A DNA stretch of 64,000 bases from Streptococcus oricebi (lineage in GTDB: Bacteria; Bacillota; Bacilli; Lactobacillales; Streptococcaceae), in assembly GCF_017883985.1 (NCBI RefSeq), contig NZ_PRDG01000003.1, positions 8,991 to 72,990 of the forward strand, written 5' to 3'. The position numbers were made by a program, and so were the translations under genes. Shown one piece after another: positions 56,133-64,000 of this stretch. Below the pieces are notes generated by a model that saw only the letters and a program-made list of their open reading frames with translations, had not been told where the DNA came from and ran no database searches. The first letter of the stretch is position 1, and each line of letters begins with the position of its first letter.

Positions 56133-58247
56133 ATGAAAAAGCTCTTATTCCGTTCGCTACTTATACTTGCGATCTGCTTACTCTTTCCGGTCCAAATCGT
56201 CCAGGCCTGCACCGGCTTTATTGTCGGTAAAAATCTGACGACTGATGGCTCCGCCCTCTATGGTCGGACCGAAGATTTGGAACCCAATCATAATAAGGTC
56301 TTTAAGGTCAACAAGGCCAAGTCAAATCCAGCTGGCAGTGTCTTGACCGACCAGGCCAATGGCTTTAGCTGGAAGCTACCCGAACAAAGCTATCAGTACA
56401 CCTCGGTTTCCGATGTCACTCCCCAGGAGGGAATCTTTGATGAGGTTGGTTTCAATGAGCATGGTGTCTCCATTTCGGCGACTGTTTCGGCCAAGGCCAA
56501 CAAGCAAATTCAAGGGGTGGATCCCTATGTTGAAAACGGCCTAGCCGAGTCCATTATCACCACCCTGGTCCTACCTCACGTTAAAAGCGCCCGAGAAGGG
56601 GTCGAGCTTTTGGCCAAGGTTGTCCGCGAGCAAGGGGCCGCAGAAGGCAATATCTTGGTCTTGGCTGACAAAGAGGGAATTTGGTATATGGAAATCCTAT
56701 CCGGCCACCAGTACGTTGCCATCAAATATCCTGACGACAAATACTCAGTCTTCCCTAATACTTTCTTCCTGGGTAGTGTAGACTTCCAGGACCAGGAAAA
56801 TGTCATTGCCTCCAAGGATGTTGAAAAGGTAGCCAAGGATGCCGGGGTTTACAAAGAAATCGATGGACGCTTCCACATTTCCCAATCCTACAATCCACCT
56901 ATGTCAGAGGCTGATCGCTCCCGGGCCTGGGCAGGAATTACCGCCCTCAACCCCAATGCCCCTGTCAAGTATGACGATGCCTACTTTGACCTCTTCCAGT
57001 CTAGCTCCCAACCAATCGGGGTCGCGGATGTTATGCGGATGCAGCGCAATCGCTTTGAAGGTACTCCTTTCAAGCCGCTAGACCAGATGGAGTTAGACGG
57101 TAAGGGCCTACCTAAGCGGGGAACAATCGACCCAGTCTACAAGTACCCACTGGGAAACCCTAATGTCATGGAAGCCCATATCTTCCAACTCAAGGACTCT
57201 ATCCCTGCCAGCATGGGAGGGGGAACCATGTGGCTAGCCGTCGGTAGCCCTCGTTTTTCACCTTATCTGCCTTATTATGGCAATATTACAGATACCTATT
57301 CGGCCTACCAAGTAGAGGATAAAAGCTACAACCCTCAATCCTGGTATTGGGTAGCTTCTCATATCTATGATATGGCTGCTAAACATCGAGACCTCTTTGA
57401 AAGCCAGGTCCAAGAAAAGTGGAAGGCCCTAGAAGCCCGACTGATAGAAGAACAGGCCGCTCTTGACGCCAAGTATGCCAATAACCAAGGTGATAGCAGT
57501 CAAGAAGTGACCCAGGCCTCTCTGGCACGAGCAGAGCAGGTCTTCAAGGAGATGAAGGCCCTAGAGGCTGAAATGGAAGCCAAGATTAAGGAAAAAGATA
57601 GCCAACCTAGCTCATCTAGCAGTTCTTCTTCCACTAGCTCTAGCCAAGAGCCCAGCTCCTCAAGCTCTTCATCCAGCAAGGCAGATGAGCCCAGCCAACC
57701 AAGCCAAAGTTCATCCAACAGCAATCCTTCAGAGTCCTCAAGTCAGCCTAGTCCAAGCTCTGACTTGATTCAGCCCCTGGTTGACCCTGCTAGCGGTATT
57801 CAAATCTTTAACAAGGATTTGAGTCCAAGTACAACCGGTCTAACAGTTAAAAAGCTGGACCAGCTAGACAGCCTGAAAGGCCGGACTTATGATGCCTACG
57901 ACATCCGCCTGGAAGACCTAAAAACCAAGCAAAACCTAAGCAAGGTTTCTCCTAGTCTGGTAAGCATTCCGACTAGGAAGGATGCACAGGTAGAAGCCGT
58001 CTATAGCCTAGCAGCAAACGGGCAATTAGAGAAATTTGACTTTGAAAGCAAGGACCAAACCGTCTCTTTCACAACCAACCACTTCTCAACCTATGCTGTC
58101 GTCTATAAGGATGCCCAAGTCAAGACCAATGCTTGGAGCAAGACCCTGCCACTCACTGGAGAGCAAATGAGCCTCCTGGGACTGGTAGGCCTGATTATCC
58201 TAATTGTCTTAGCTTTCGTCTTTATCAAGGCCAAAAAACAAAAATAA
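56133..58247 (+). CDS. pepD: Wall-anchored C69-family dipeptidase
   Basis: 704 aa. Signal peptide 1-25 ends at QA, so the mature protein starts at Cys26 (CTGFIVGKNLTTDG), the N-terminal nucleophile of peptidase family C69. The peptidase domain runs to about 420. A coiled-coil helix follows (about 425-485), then a Ser/Pro/Gln-rich wall-spanning linker (489-545), another folded domain (about 555-660), and the sorting signal LPLTG (672-676), hydrophobic helix and KKQK tail. Surface peptide breakdown feeding amino-acid uptake is inferred. LPLTG differs from LPxTG-type consensus only by Leu at x. Confidence 0.9.
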   Translation: MKKLLFRSLLILAICLLFPVQIVQACTGFIVGKNLTTDGSALYGRTEDLEPNHNKVFKVNKAKSNPAGSVLTDQANGFSWKLPEQSYQYTSVSDVTPQEGIFDEVGFNEHGVSISATVSAKANKQIQGVDPYVENGLAESIITTLVLPHVKSAREGVELLAKVVREQGAAEGNILVLADKEGIWYMEILSGHQYVAIKYPDDKYSVFPNTFFLGSVDFQDQENVIASKDVEKVAKDAGVYKEIDGRFHISQSYNPPMSEADRSRAWAGITALNPNAPVKYDDAYFDLFQSSSQPIGVADVMRMQRNRFEGTPFKPLDQMELDGKGLPKRGTIDPVYKYPLGNPNVMEAHIFQLKDSIPASMGGGTMWLAVGSPRFSPYLPYYGNITDTYSAYQVEDKSYNPQSWYWVASHIYDMAAKHRDLFESQVQEKWKALEARLIEEQAALDAKYANNQGDSSQEVTQASLARAEQVFKEMKALEAEMEAKIKEKDSQPSSSSSSSSTSSSQEPSSSSSSSSKADEPSQPSQSSSNSNPSESSSQPSPSSDLIQPLVDPASGIQIFNKDLSPSTTGLTVKKLDQLDSLKGRTYDAYDIRLEDLKTKQNLSKVSPSLVSIPTRKDAQVEAVYSLAANGQLEKFDFESKDQTVSFTTNHFSTYAVVYKDAQVKTNAWSKTLPLTGEQMSLLGLVGLIILIVLAFVFIKAKKQK

Positions 58248-58283
58248 ACCAGGCCGACTTTCAAATAAGCATCAATCATGGGG

Positions 58284-58301
58284 CTGGGGCATAAGCCCCA
58301 G
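58284..58301. repeat. Perfect hairpin in the pepD-liv gap
   Basis: CTGGGGCATAAGCCCCAG: 7-bp stem with a 4-nt loop, 37 bp past the pepD stop; no T-run. It may be an mRNA 3'-end stabiliser or repeat element. No ORF is seen in the 283-bp gap. Confidence 0.55.
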
Positions 58302-58455
58302 ATGAGGCCAAAGGTCTGAAGTCTTACCTATAAAAACATTGATTTCAGGCCTTTTCTTATGCTAGCAAATTAGGATAAGGGGAAAAGATGATTCCCCCTC
58401 CCTATTTGCTCCGCTCCAAAAGCTGTCAGACGGACCGAAAGTTCTATAATAAACA

Positions 58456-58490
58456 AAACCTCCATTAAATCCTTGATTTTATGGAGGTTT
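58456..58490. terminator. Bidirectional terminator between pepD and livF
   Basis: AAACCTCCAT / ATGGAGGTTT stem with inner TAAAT/ATTTT pairing, between convergent genes. Confidence 0.8.
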
Positions 58491-58530
58491 CTCTATCTTA
58501 TTTATAAACTTTTTGCTGGTCTGGACAGGC

Positions 58531-59241
58531 TTAACCACCTAGGTAGGCCTTGCGGACTTCATCAGAAGCCAGCAATTCTTGGCCAGTTCCAGAAAGAACG
58601 ATTTTCCCTGTCTCTAAAACATAGCCTCGATTAGCAATGGACAAGGCCTTGTTGGCATTTTGCTCAATCAAAAGAACGGTCGTTCCCTGTTTTTGAATAT
58701 CCTGGATAATATCAAAAATTTCTTGGATAAAGATTGGCGCCAAGCCCATTGATGGCTCATCCAATAAGAGGAGTTTAGGAGCACTCATCAAGGCTCGCCC
58801 CATAGCTAGCATCTGCTGCTCACCACCTGAAAGAGTGGCAGCATCTTGATTTTTTCTTTCTTCCAAACGTGGAAAACGTGAGAAAACCTTTTGCAAATTA
58901 GCCTGATTTTCCTCCCGATTTTTACGGAGAAAGGCCCCCATCTCCAGATTTTCCAAAACGGTCAAACCAGAAAAGACATGCCGACCTTCAGGAACTTGAG
59001 AAAGTCCAGCCGAAACAATCTTCTGGGCGGCCTGCCTTTGAATTTCCTGACCTAGAAATTCAATCCGACCCTGGCTAGGACGAACCAGACCAGAAATGGT
59101 CCGCAAGATAGTCGTCTTTCCAGCACCATTGGCCCCAATCAGTGAGACAACCTCACCTTCATTGACTTCAAAGCTGACATCTCGGACAGCCTGAATCATC
59201 CCATAATGAACCGATAAATTTTCAACTTTCAACATGGACAT
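58531..59241 (-). CDS. livF: Branched-chain amino acid ABC transporter ATPase LivF
   Basis: 236 aa. Walker A GANGAGKTT (35-43), signature LSGGEQQ, Walker B LLLLDEPSMGLAP. Last gene of livHMGF, overlapping livG by one base. Confidence 0.95.
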   Translation of the reverse strand: MSMLKVENLSVHYGMIQAVRDVSFEVNEGEVVSLIGANGAGKTTILRTISGLVRPSQGRIEFLGQEIQRQAAQKIVSAGLSQVPEGRHVFSGLTVLENLEMGAFLRKNREENQANLQKVFSRFPRLEERKNQDAATLSGGEQQMLAMGRALMSAPKLLLLDEPSMGLAPIFIQEIFDIIQDIQKQGTTVLLIEQNANKALSIANRGYVLETGKIVLSGTGQELLASDEVRKAYLGG

Positions 59242-60005
59242 TAGGCTTCACCTCCTAGATATGCTTCGATTACTCGTTTGTCATTTTTGATTTCTTCTGG
59301 CGTTCCATGGGCAATCAAGCGACCATATTCTAGCACATAGATGCGCTCAGTGACATCCATAACCAGACTCATATCGTGCTCAATCAACATAATGGTAATC
59401 TTAAATTCGCTTTGAATCCGGCGGATAAGCTTGGTCAATTCAGCTGTTTCCTGGGGATTCATACCCGCAGCAGGCTCATCCAAAAAGAGAATCTTGGGCT
59501 CAGTCGCTAGGGCCCGAACGATTTCTAGGCGCCTTTGCTGACCATAGGCTAGATTTTTAGCCAGGGTCTGCGCTTCCTTGTCCAACTCAAAAATTTCCAG
59601 GAGCTCCATGGCCCGTTTCCGCAGTTTCTTCTCGCTCTTATAAAAGGCCGGTAAGCGCAGAAAACTTGCCAGGATATGATTTCTGTGATGATTGGTAAAG
59701 GCAATCAGCACATTGTCTAAAACAGTCAAGTCTTTAAACAGCCGGATATTTTGGAAGGTCCGAGCCAGGCCCAGACGGGCAATATGGTAGGGTTTCTTGC
59801 CATTTAGAAGGTGACCATCCAGATTAACTGTCCCTTCACTAGGCTCATAGACCCCGGTTAAGAGGTTAAAGAGGGTAGTCTTACCCGCTCCATTCGGACC
59901 GATTAGGCCAACCAGCTCTCCCTCATTGAGTTCTAGGGTCACATCACCAACAGCGGTCAAACCGCCGAAGTGCTTGGTTAAATTTTTTACATCAAGAAGT
60001 GCCAT
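59241..60005 (-). CDS. livG: Branched-chain amino acid ABC transporter ATPase LivG
   Basis: 254 aa. Walker A GPNGAGKTT, LAYGQQRRLEI signature and ILFLDEPAAGMNPQE. LivG-type C-terminal extension (LEYGRLIAHGTPEEIKN). Overlaps livM by one base. Confidence 0.95.
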   Translation of the reverse strand: MALLDVKNLTKHFGGLTAVGDVTLELNEGELVGLIGPNGAGKTTLFNLLTGVYEPSEGTVNLDGHLLNGKKPYHIARLGLARTFQNIRLFKDLTVLDNVLIAFTNHHRNHILASFLRLPAFYKSEKKLRKRAMELLEIFELDKEAQTLAKNLAYGQQRRLEIVRALATEPKILFLDEPAAGMNPQETAELTKLIRRIQSEFKITIMLIEHDMSLVMDVTERIYVLEYGRLIAHGTPEEIKNDKRVIEAYLGGEA

Positions 60006-60958
60006 TAGTTGTTGACCTCCTTTTTCTTCTTAAACAATTTGCCCAGGCTAAATTCCCAAGTGCCTAGGAGTCCACCTGGCCGGAAAATCATGACCAAGAT
60101 CAGGGCCAGAGAGTAGATAATCATCCGAATATTGGCTACGTCCTGTAAGAGGGTATTGAGAACACCCAGGACAATGGCAGCAACCACTGCTCCTGTCATA
60201 GAGCCCAGACCACCAAATACAATAATGATGAGGACATTGATAGACGTCATCAAGGAGAAGTCCTTGGGAACGACTGTTCCTACATAACCAGCTTGAAGGG
60301 AGCCTGCCATACTAGCCGTCATGGCTCCGATAACGAAGGCGATAACCTTGGCCTTGGTAGTATTGACTCCGACAGACTCTGCCGCAATCTCGTCTTCTCG
60401 AACAGATAAAACATTGCGTCCCAGAGGACTGCGGATAAAGTTTACTGTCAATACGATGATTAAAACAGCAAAGATATAAACCAAGGACCAGTTGGTAAAG
60501 GACGGAATCCCAGTGATACCGGCAGCCCCATTGGTTAATTGACCGCCATTGACGATGAAAATCCGGACAATTTCAGCCACCCCCAAGGTAGCAATAGCCA
60601 GGTAGTCCCCCTTGAGTCGCAGGGTCGGAATCCCGACAACCAGGGCAACCGTTCCCGCAATCAAGGCACCCGCTAGCATGGAGAGGTAAAAGGCACCATA
60701 GGTCGTTGCCTGACCAGCTAAGATAGCTGTTGCATAGGCCCCAATAGCCATAAAACCAGCGTGCCCCAGTGAAAACTGACCAGAAAAACCAACGATAAGG
60801 TTGAGACCCACAGCCAGAATGATATTGATTCCGATGGACTCTAAAATCTGAATGTAAAAGTCATTGAGCAGGCCTATACTAACTAGACCTGCAATGGCAG
60901 CATAGCCGACTATAATAAGGCCAAGCCAAATTAAATTTACTTTTAAATTTTCTTTCAT
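60005..60958 (-). CDS. livM: Branched-chain amino acid ABC permease LivM
   Basis: 317 aa, about eight to nine helices, LivM-type NLIVGFSGQFSLGHAGFMAIGAY and VREDEIAAESVGVNTTKAK. Partner of LivH. Confidence 0.95.
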   Translation of the reverse strand: MKENLKVNLIWLGLIIVGYAAIAGLVSIGLLNDFYIQILESIGINIILAVGLNLIVGFSGQFSLGHAGFMAIGAYATAILAGQATTYGAFYLSMLAGALIAGTVALVVGIPTLRLKGDYLAIATLGVAEIVRIFIVNGGQLTNGAAGITGIPSFTNWSLVYIFAVLIIVLTVNFIRSPLGRNVLSVREDEIAAESVGVNTTKAKVIAFVIGAMTASMAGSLQAGYVGTVVPKDFSLMTSINVLIIIVFGGLGSMTGAVVAAIVLGVLNTLLQDVANIRMIIYSLALILVMIFRPGGLLGTWEFSLGKLFKKKKEVNN

Positions 60959-60961
60959 TGC

Positions 60962-61831
60962 TTACACCTTCTCTTTCACATTCTTACCAAGAATTCCTGA
61001 GGGACGAACTAGGAGGATTAAAATCAAGATACCATAAACGATGGCGTCTCGATATTCGGATAGGTTGATGACGGTAGCAAAGGTTTCCAAGATACCGATA
61101 ACAAAACCACCCAGGGCCGCACCAGGAATAATCCCAATCCCACCGATAACGGCCGCCACAAAGGACTTAATCCCTGGCGTCATCCCCATCAGGGGCTCAA
61201 GTGAGTTATAGTAGAGGGCAATGAGGACACCCGCAGCCCCAGCCAGGGCAGAACCCAGGGCAAAGGTAAAGCTGATGGTTTGGTTGACGTTGATTCCCAT
61301 GAGTTGGGCAGCATCACTATCAACAGAAACAGCCCGCATGGCCTTCCCCATCTTGGTCTTTTGAACAATCAGCTGGAGCAAGACCATCAAAATCAAGGAA
61401 ACCGCTAAAATGGTTAGTTGGACACTGGTAATCGTGAAGGCCCCCAAGTTGAAGCGAACAGTCTTTAAGACCTGAGGGAAGGGCTTGACATTGGCCCCAA
61501 CCAAAACGACCATTCCGTACTCCAAGAAGAAGGAAACCCCGATAGCTGTAATCAAGGCAGCAATCCGCGTTGAATTTCTAAGCGGCCGATAGGCCAAGAA
61601 TTCAATCAAGACCCCTAAGACAGCCGTTCCGATCATGGAAATAATCAGGGCCAGATAAAAGTTGACATGGAGGGAGCCAATCAGGTAATAGCCCATGAAG
61701 GCCCCCATCATATAAATATCACCATGGGCAAAGTTAATCAGTTTAATGATTCCATAAACCATGGTGTAGCCTAGGGCTAAGAGCGCATATACACTCCCTA
61801 GGATGATCCCGTTTACCAGTTGTTGGAGCAT
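60962..61831 (-). CDS. livH: Branched-chain amino acid ABC permease LivH
   Basis: 289 aa, about eight helices. ALGYTMVYGIIKLINFAHGDIYMMGA and ALGSALAGAAGVL are typical. 266 bp separate it from livJ. Confidence 0.95.
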   Translation of the reverse strand: MLQQLVNGIILGSVYALLALGYTMVYGIIKLINFAHGDIYMMGAFMGYYLIGSLHVNFYLALIISMIGTAVLGVLIEFLAYRPLRNSTRIAALITAIGVSFFLEYGMVVLVGANVKPFPQVLKTVRFNLGAFTITSVQLTILAVSLILMVLLQLIVQKTKMGKAMRAVSVDSDAAQLMGINVNQTISFTFALGSALAGAAGVLIALYYNSLEPLMGMTPGIKSFVAAVIGGIGIIPGAALGGFVIGILETFATVINLSEYRDAIVYGILILILLVRPSGILGKNVKEKV

Positions 61832-62097
61832 CTTCTACCACACTTTCTAAAATAATAAAGGGAGAGGGGCTACTTTGGGGCTGAAACTCAGAGAAAATCA
61901 AACCTAGATGAGGAAGACCTCTTATCAAGAAGGCCCAGCCTATCTGAAGCCCTAGGCCAGGTGAGATTTTCTGGAAAGTTCGGCCAGCCAGGCAGCTACC
62001 CCTCCCTTAAGGATGAAAAAATTTCATCGAGCTTTCTAACATTATAACTTGGAAAAACTGGAACTCTCGTCCCAGCTTTTCTTATCCATTCACTAAA
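61832..62097. promoter_or_regulatory. livJ-livH intergenic region with attenuating hairpin
   Basis: Minus-strand CTGGGACGAGAGTTCCAG (62075-62058) followed by TTTTTCC acts as a likely partial terminator right after livJ, giving more binding protein than permease. The rest of the gap includes GC-rich inverted repeats (GGGAGAGGGG...CCCCTCCC) and no ORF. Confidence 0.6.
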
Positions 62098-63255
62098 TTA
62101 GGGTTCAACAACTTGGACCTTATCAACCTGACCATTATTCATGGTAACCATATAAGCTGATTTTTCAGTTGTGTGATCCTTATTGATGGTCATCTTACCA
62201 GTCACTCCTTCAAAGTCTTTCAACTTAGAGAGGTTCTTGCTGATATCAAGCGAAGTCTTAGCTCCCTTGGCCGCTTCTGCGGCCATATAAACAGAGTCGT
62301 AGGCTAGAGCCGCAAACATGGATGGCTCTTCCTTATACTTAGCCTTGTAGGCTTCTAAGAACTTCTTGGTCTTTTCACTGACATCTCCCTTGGTTGCAAA
62401 GCCAGAAACAAAGTAGATGTTGTTGGCCCGCTCTGCGGTCGCTTGTTGAACAAATTCATCACCGTTCAAACCATCAGGACCCAAGATTGGTTGCTCAATT
62501 CCCATCCCACGCGCTTGGTTCACAATCTTACCAGCTTCGGTATAGTAGGACGGTACCACCAGGGCATCAAATTCCTTACCCTTGAACTTGGTAAGAGCTG
62601 CTTGGAAATCTGTGTCCCCACTAGTAAAGGTTTCATCAGCTACGATTTCACCCTTGAAGGACTTACGAAAGGCAGCTGCCGCTCCCTTGGCATAGTCACT
62701 TCCATTATCAGTGTAAAGGATAACCTTTTTCAATTTTAAATCATCATTAGCAAATTTTCCTAAGATTTTTCCTTGGAAACGATCTTGAAAGGCTGCAACA
62801 TAAAGGAAGTCATGACCCTTGGTAATGTCGTCTTGGGTTGCACTTGGGGCAATCAAAGGGACACCTGCCTTATCAGCTTTAGGCGCAGAAGCCGCTGTCG
62901 CTCCTGAGGTCGCTGGGCCGACCAGAACATTGACCTTGTCTTGGGTGACTAGCTTGGTTGTGATATTGGCTGCTTCAGCTGTCTCAGACTTATTATCATA
63001 GTCTTTGACTTCAAACATCTTACCGTCTACCCCACCAGCAGCATTTATTTCTTCAATGGCTAACTTGGCAGCCTTTTGCTCTGCTCCACCGTAAGCGGCT
63101 GTTTGGCCGGATTCTTCAAAGTTAAATCCAATTTTAATCTTATCACCAATCTCTGTACCAGTGGCAGCTGATTTAGATGAGGAAACATCTCCACAAGCTG
63201 CGAGCAAGGCTAAACTAGCAAATGTCAACAAGGACAAGCCTAATTTTTTCTTCAT
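62098..63255 (-). CDS. livJ: Branched-chain amino acid-binding lipoprotein LivJ (copy 1)
   Basis: 385 aa: lipobox LAAC with Cys21 (lipid-anchored), then a type 1 periplasmic-binding fold (LIAPSATQDDI, LYTDNGSDYAKG, MGIEQPILGPDGLNGDEF). Delivers Leu/Ile/Val to LivHMGF. About 80 percent identical over the shared part to the next gene. Confidence 0.96.
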   Translation of the reverse strand: MKKKLGLSLLTFASLALLAACGDVSSSKSAATGTEIGDKIKIGFNFEESGQTAAYGGAEQKAAKLAIEEINAAGGVDGKMFEVKDYDNKSETAEAANITTKLVTQDKVNVLVGPATSGATAASAPKADKAGVPLIAPSATQDDITKGHDFLYVAAFQDRFQGKILGKFANDDLKLKKVILYTDNGSDYAKGAAAAFRKSFKGEIVADETFTSGDTDFQAALTKFKGKEFDALVVPSYYTEAGKIVNQARGMGIEQPILGPDGLNGDEFVQQATAERANNIYFVSGFATKGDVSEKTKKFLEAYKAKYKEEPSMFAALAYDSVYMAAEAAKGAKTSLDISKNLSKLKDFEGVTGKMTINKDHTTEKSAYMVTMNNGQVDKVQVVEP

Positions 63256-63384
63256 GTCTACAAATCTCCTTCAAGATAGGATATGCAAGGCTTCTTGCAC
63301 TCTTTTTTATTTTATAACCGTTACTAATATACTGAATTATCTGAATATTGTCAATACATTAGGCCGATTTTTTCCTCTAAACTT

Positions 63385-64000
63385 TTATGGCTCAACGGTT
63401 TCGACCTTGTCCACCGCTCCATTATTCATAGTTACCATCAGAGCTGACTTCTCAGTTGTGTGGTCCTTATTGATAGACATCTTACCAGTAACCCCTTCAA
63501 AGTCCTTCAACTTAGCAAGCTTGTCCTTGATGTCAGCAGAGGTCTTAGCCCCCTTGGCTGCTTCTGCGGCCATATAAACAGAGTCATAGGCTAGGGCTGC
63601 AAACATGGATGGATTTTCCTTGTATTTAGCCTTGTAGGCTTCGAGGAACTTCTTGGTCTTATCAGTCATATCACCTGTAGTTGCAAAACCAGTGATGTAG
63701 TAGATATTGTTGGCATATTGATTGGTTGCCTGTTCTACAAAGGCGTCACTATTGAAACCGTCAGGACCCAAGATTGGTTGCTCAATTCCCATACCACGCG
63801 CTTGGTTAACGATTTTACCAGCCTCGGTATAGTAACCAGGAATGACAATGGCATCAAAGTCCTTGTTCTTGAGCTTGGTAAGAGCTGCTTGGAAGTCGGT
63901 ATCTCCCGCTGTAAAGGTCTCATCGGCTACGATTTCACCCTTATAGGCAGAACGGAAGGACTTGGCAATTCCCTTGGCATAGTCACTACCATTATCTGTA
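63385..64000 (-). CDS. Second LivJ-like binding protein (3' part; runs off the window)
   Basis: The C-terminal 205 codons are in the window; the start lies beyond base 64000. MGIEQPILGPDGFNSDAF and GVTGKMSINKDHTTEK match livJ closely, so it is a tandem duplicate. It is upstream of livJ on the same strand with 129 bp between. It might carry different ligand preference through substitutions such as TNQYANNIYYITGFAT. Confidence 0.92.
   Translation of the reverse strand, partial: TDNGSDYAKGIAKSFRSAYKGEIVADETFTAGDTDFQAALTKLKNKDFDAIVIPGYYTEAGKIVNQARGMGIEQPILGPDGFNSDAFVEQATNQYANNIYYITGFATTGDMTDKTKKFLEAYKAKYKENPSMFAALAYDSVYMAAEAAKGAKTSADIKDKLAKLKDFEGVTGKMSINKDHTTEKSALMVTMNNGAVDKVETVEP

Noticed and set aside
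57597..57765. Simple-sequence repeat in pepD as a phase-variation tract
   Set aside because: The Ser-rich stretch uses mixed codons, not a uniform DNA repeat, so slippage is unlikely.

Overview
The window looks like chromosomal DNA of a Streptococcus, most like an oral streptococcus of the sanguinis/mitis type. This is inferred from gene content and order: an arginine deiminase cluster with an adjacent Flp-type regulator, a lacTABCDFEG tagatose pathway operon, YabA/HolB/Tmk, DUF421/DUF3290, and a surface C69 peptidase with an LPxTG-like tail. I could not confirm the species. Most genes are on the minus strand. I saw no rRNA, tRNA, CRISPR array, prophage or transposase.

Region by region. (1) 1-3.8 kb: the first 1131 codons of a very large RTX-type calcium-binding protein with no signal peptide (it runs off the left edge), preceded by a small unknown gene that carries a (CT)9 dinucleotide tract. 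(2) 4-8.2 kb: DacA carboxypeptidase; NagB with a NagR-type operator inside its promoter spacer; a small membrane protein; QueA; and an ArgR-family regulator. (3) 8.2-16.2 kb: arcA-arcB-arcC-arcD (the ArcD is YfcC-type) and flp, with catabolite-control (cre) sites. Between them lie an orphan toxin-tail-like fragment whose stop overlaps the start of a possible immunity protein, and a YpmS-like membrane protein. (4) 16.3-21.1 kb: an accessory island with two SdpI-like DUF1648 immunity proteins, an SdpR/ArsR autorepressor, a YhfC intramembrane protease, an ABC exporter and three very small hydrophobic peptides. It also holds a truncated secreted protein and at least five copies of a TTTAGA-N6-TCTAAA palindrome in front of the peptide genes, with a related copy in front of yhfC. 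This is the best candidate for an undescribed peptide production/immunity system. (5) 21.2-27.8 kb: a class A beta-lactamase-like protein, SodA, HolA, a glycosyltransferase broken at a poly-G tract, and MetG.

(6) 27.9-35.4 kb: the lactose/tagatose-6-phosphate operon, controlled by LacT antitermination and a cre site. (7) 35.4-45.2 kb: hydrolases and regulators (TetR, MerR), DUF421/DUF3290, ExoA, an NAD(P)-binding epimerase-like protein, and two DUF805 membrane proteins with Q/N/G-rich 21-residue tandem repeats. (8) 45.3-54 kb: Nth, an Spx/ArsC-like protein, Ogt-SerA-SerC, a three-gene accessory operon of unknown function, then the RsmI-YabA-HolB-Tmk replication block. (9) 54.2-64 kb: a YitT protein, a CBS/ACT protein, a wall-anchored C69 dipeptidase under a cre-controlled promoter, and the branched-chain amino acid ABC transporter (livHMGF) with two tandem binding proteins, the second cut by the window edge.

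Functionally, the ADI, lac and C69 units all have cre boxes at or near their promoters. This suggests shared carbon catabolite control of arginine, lactose and peptide use. Coordinates are from the sequence; family names rest on motif recognition without database searches.
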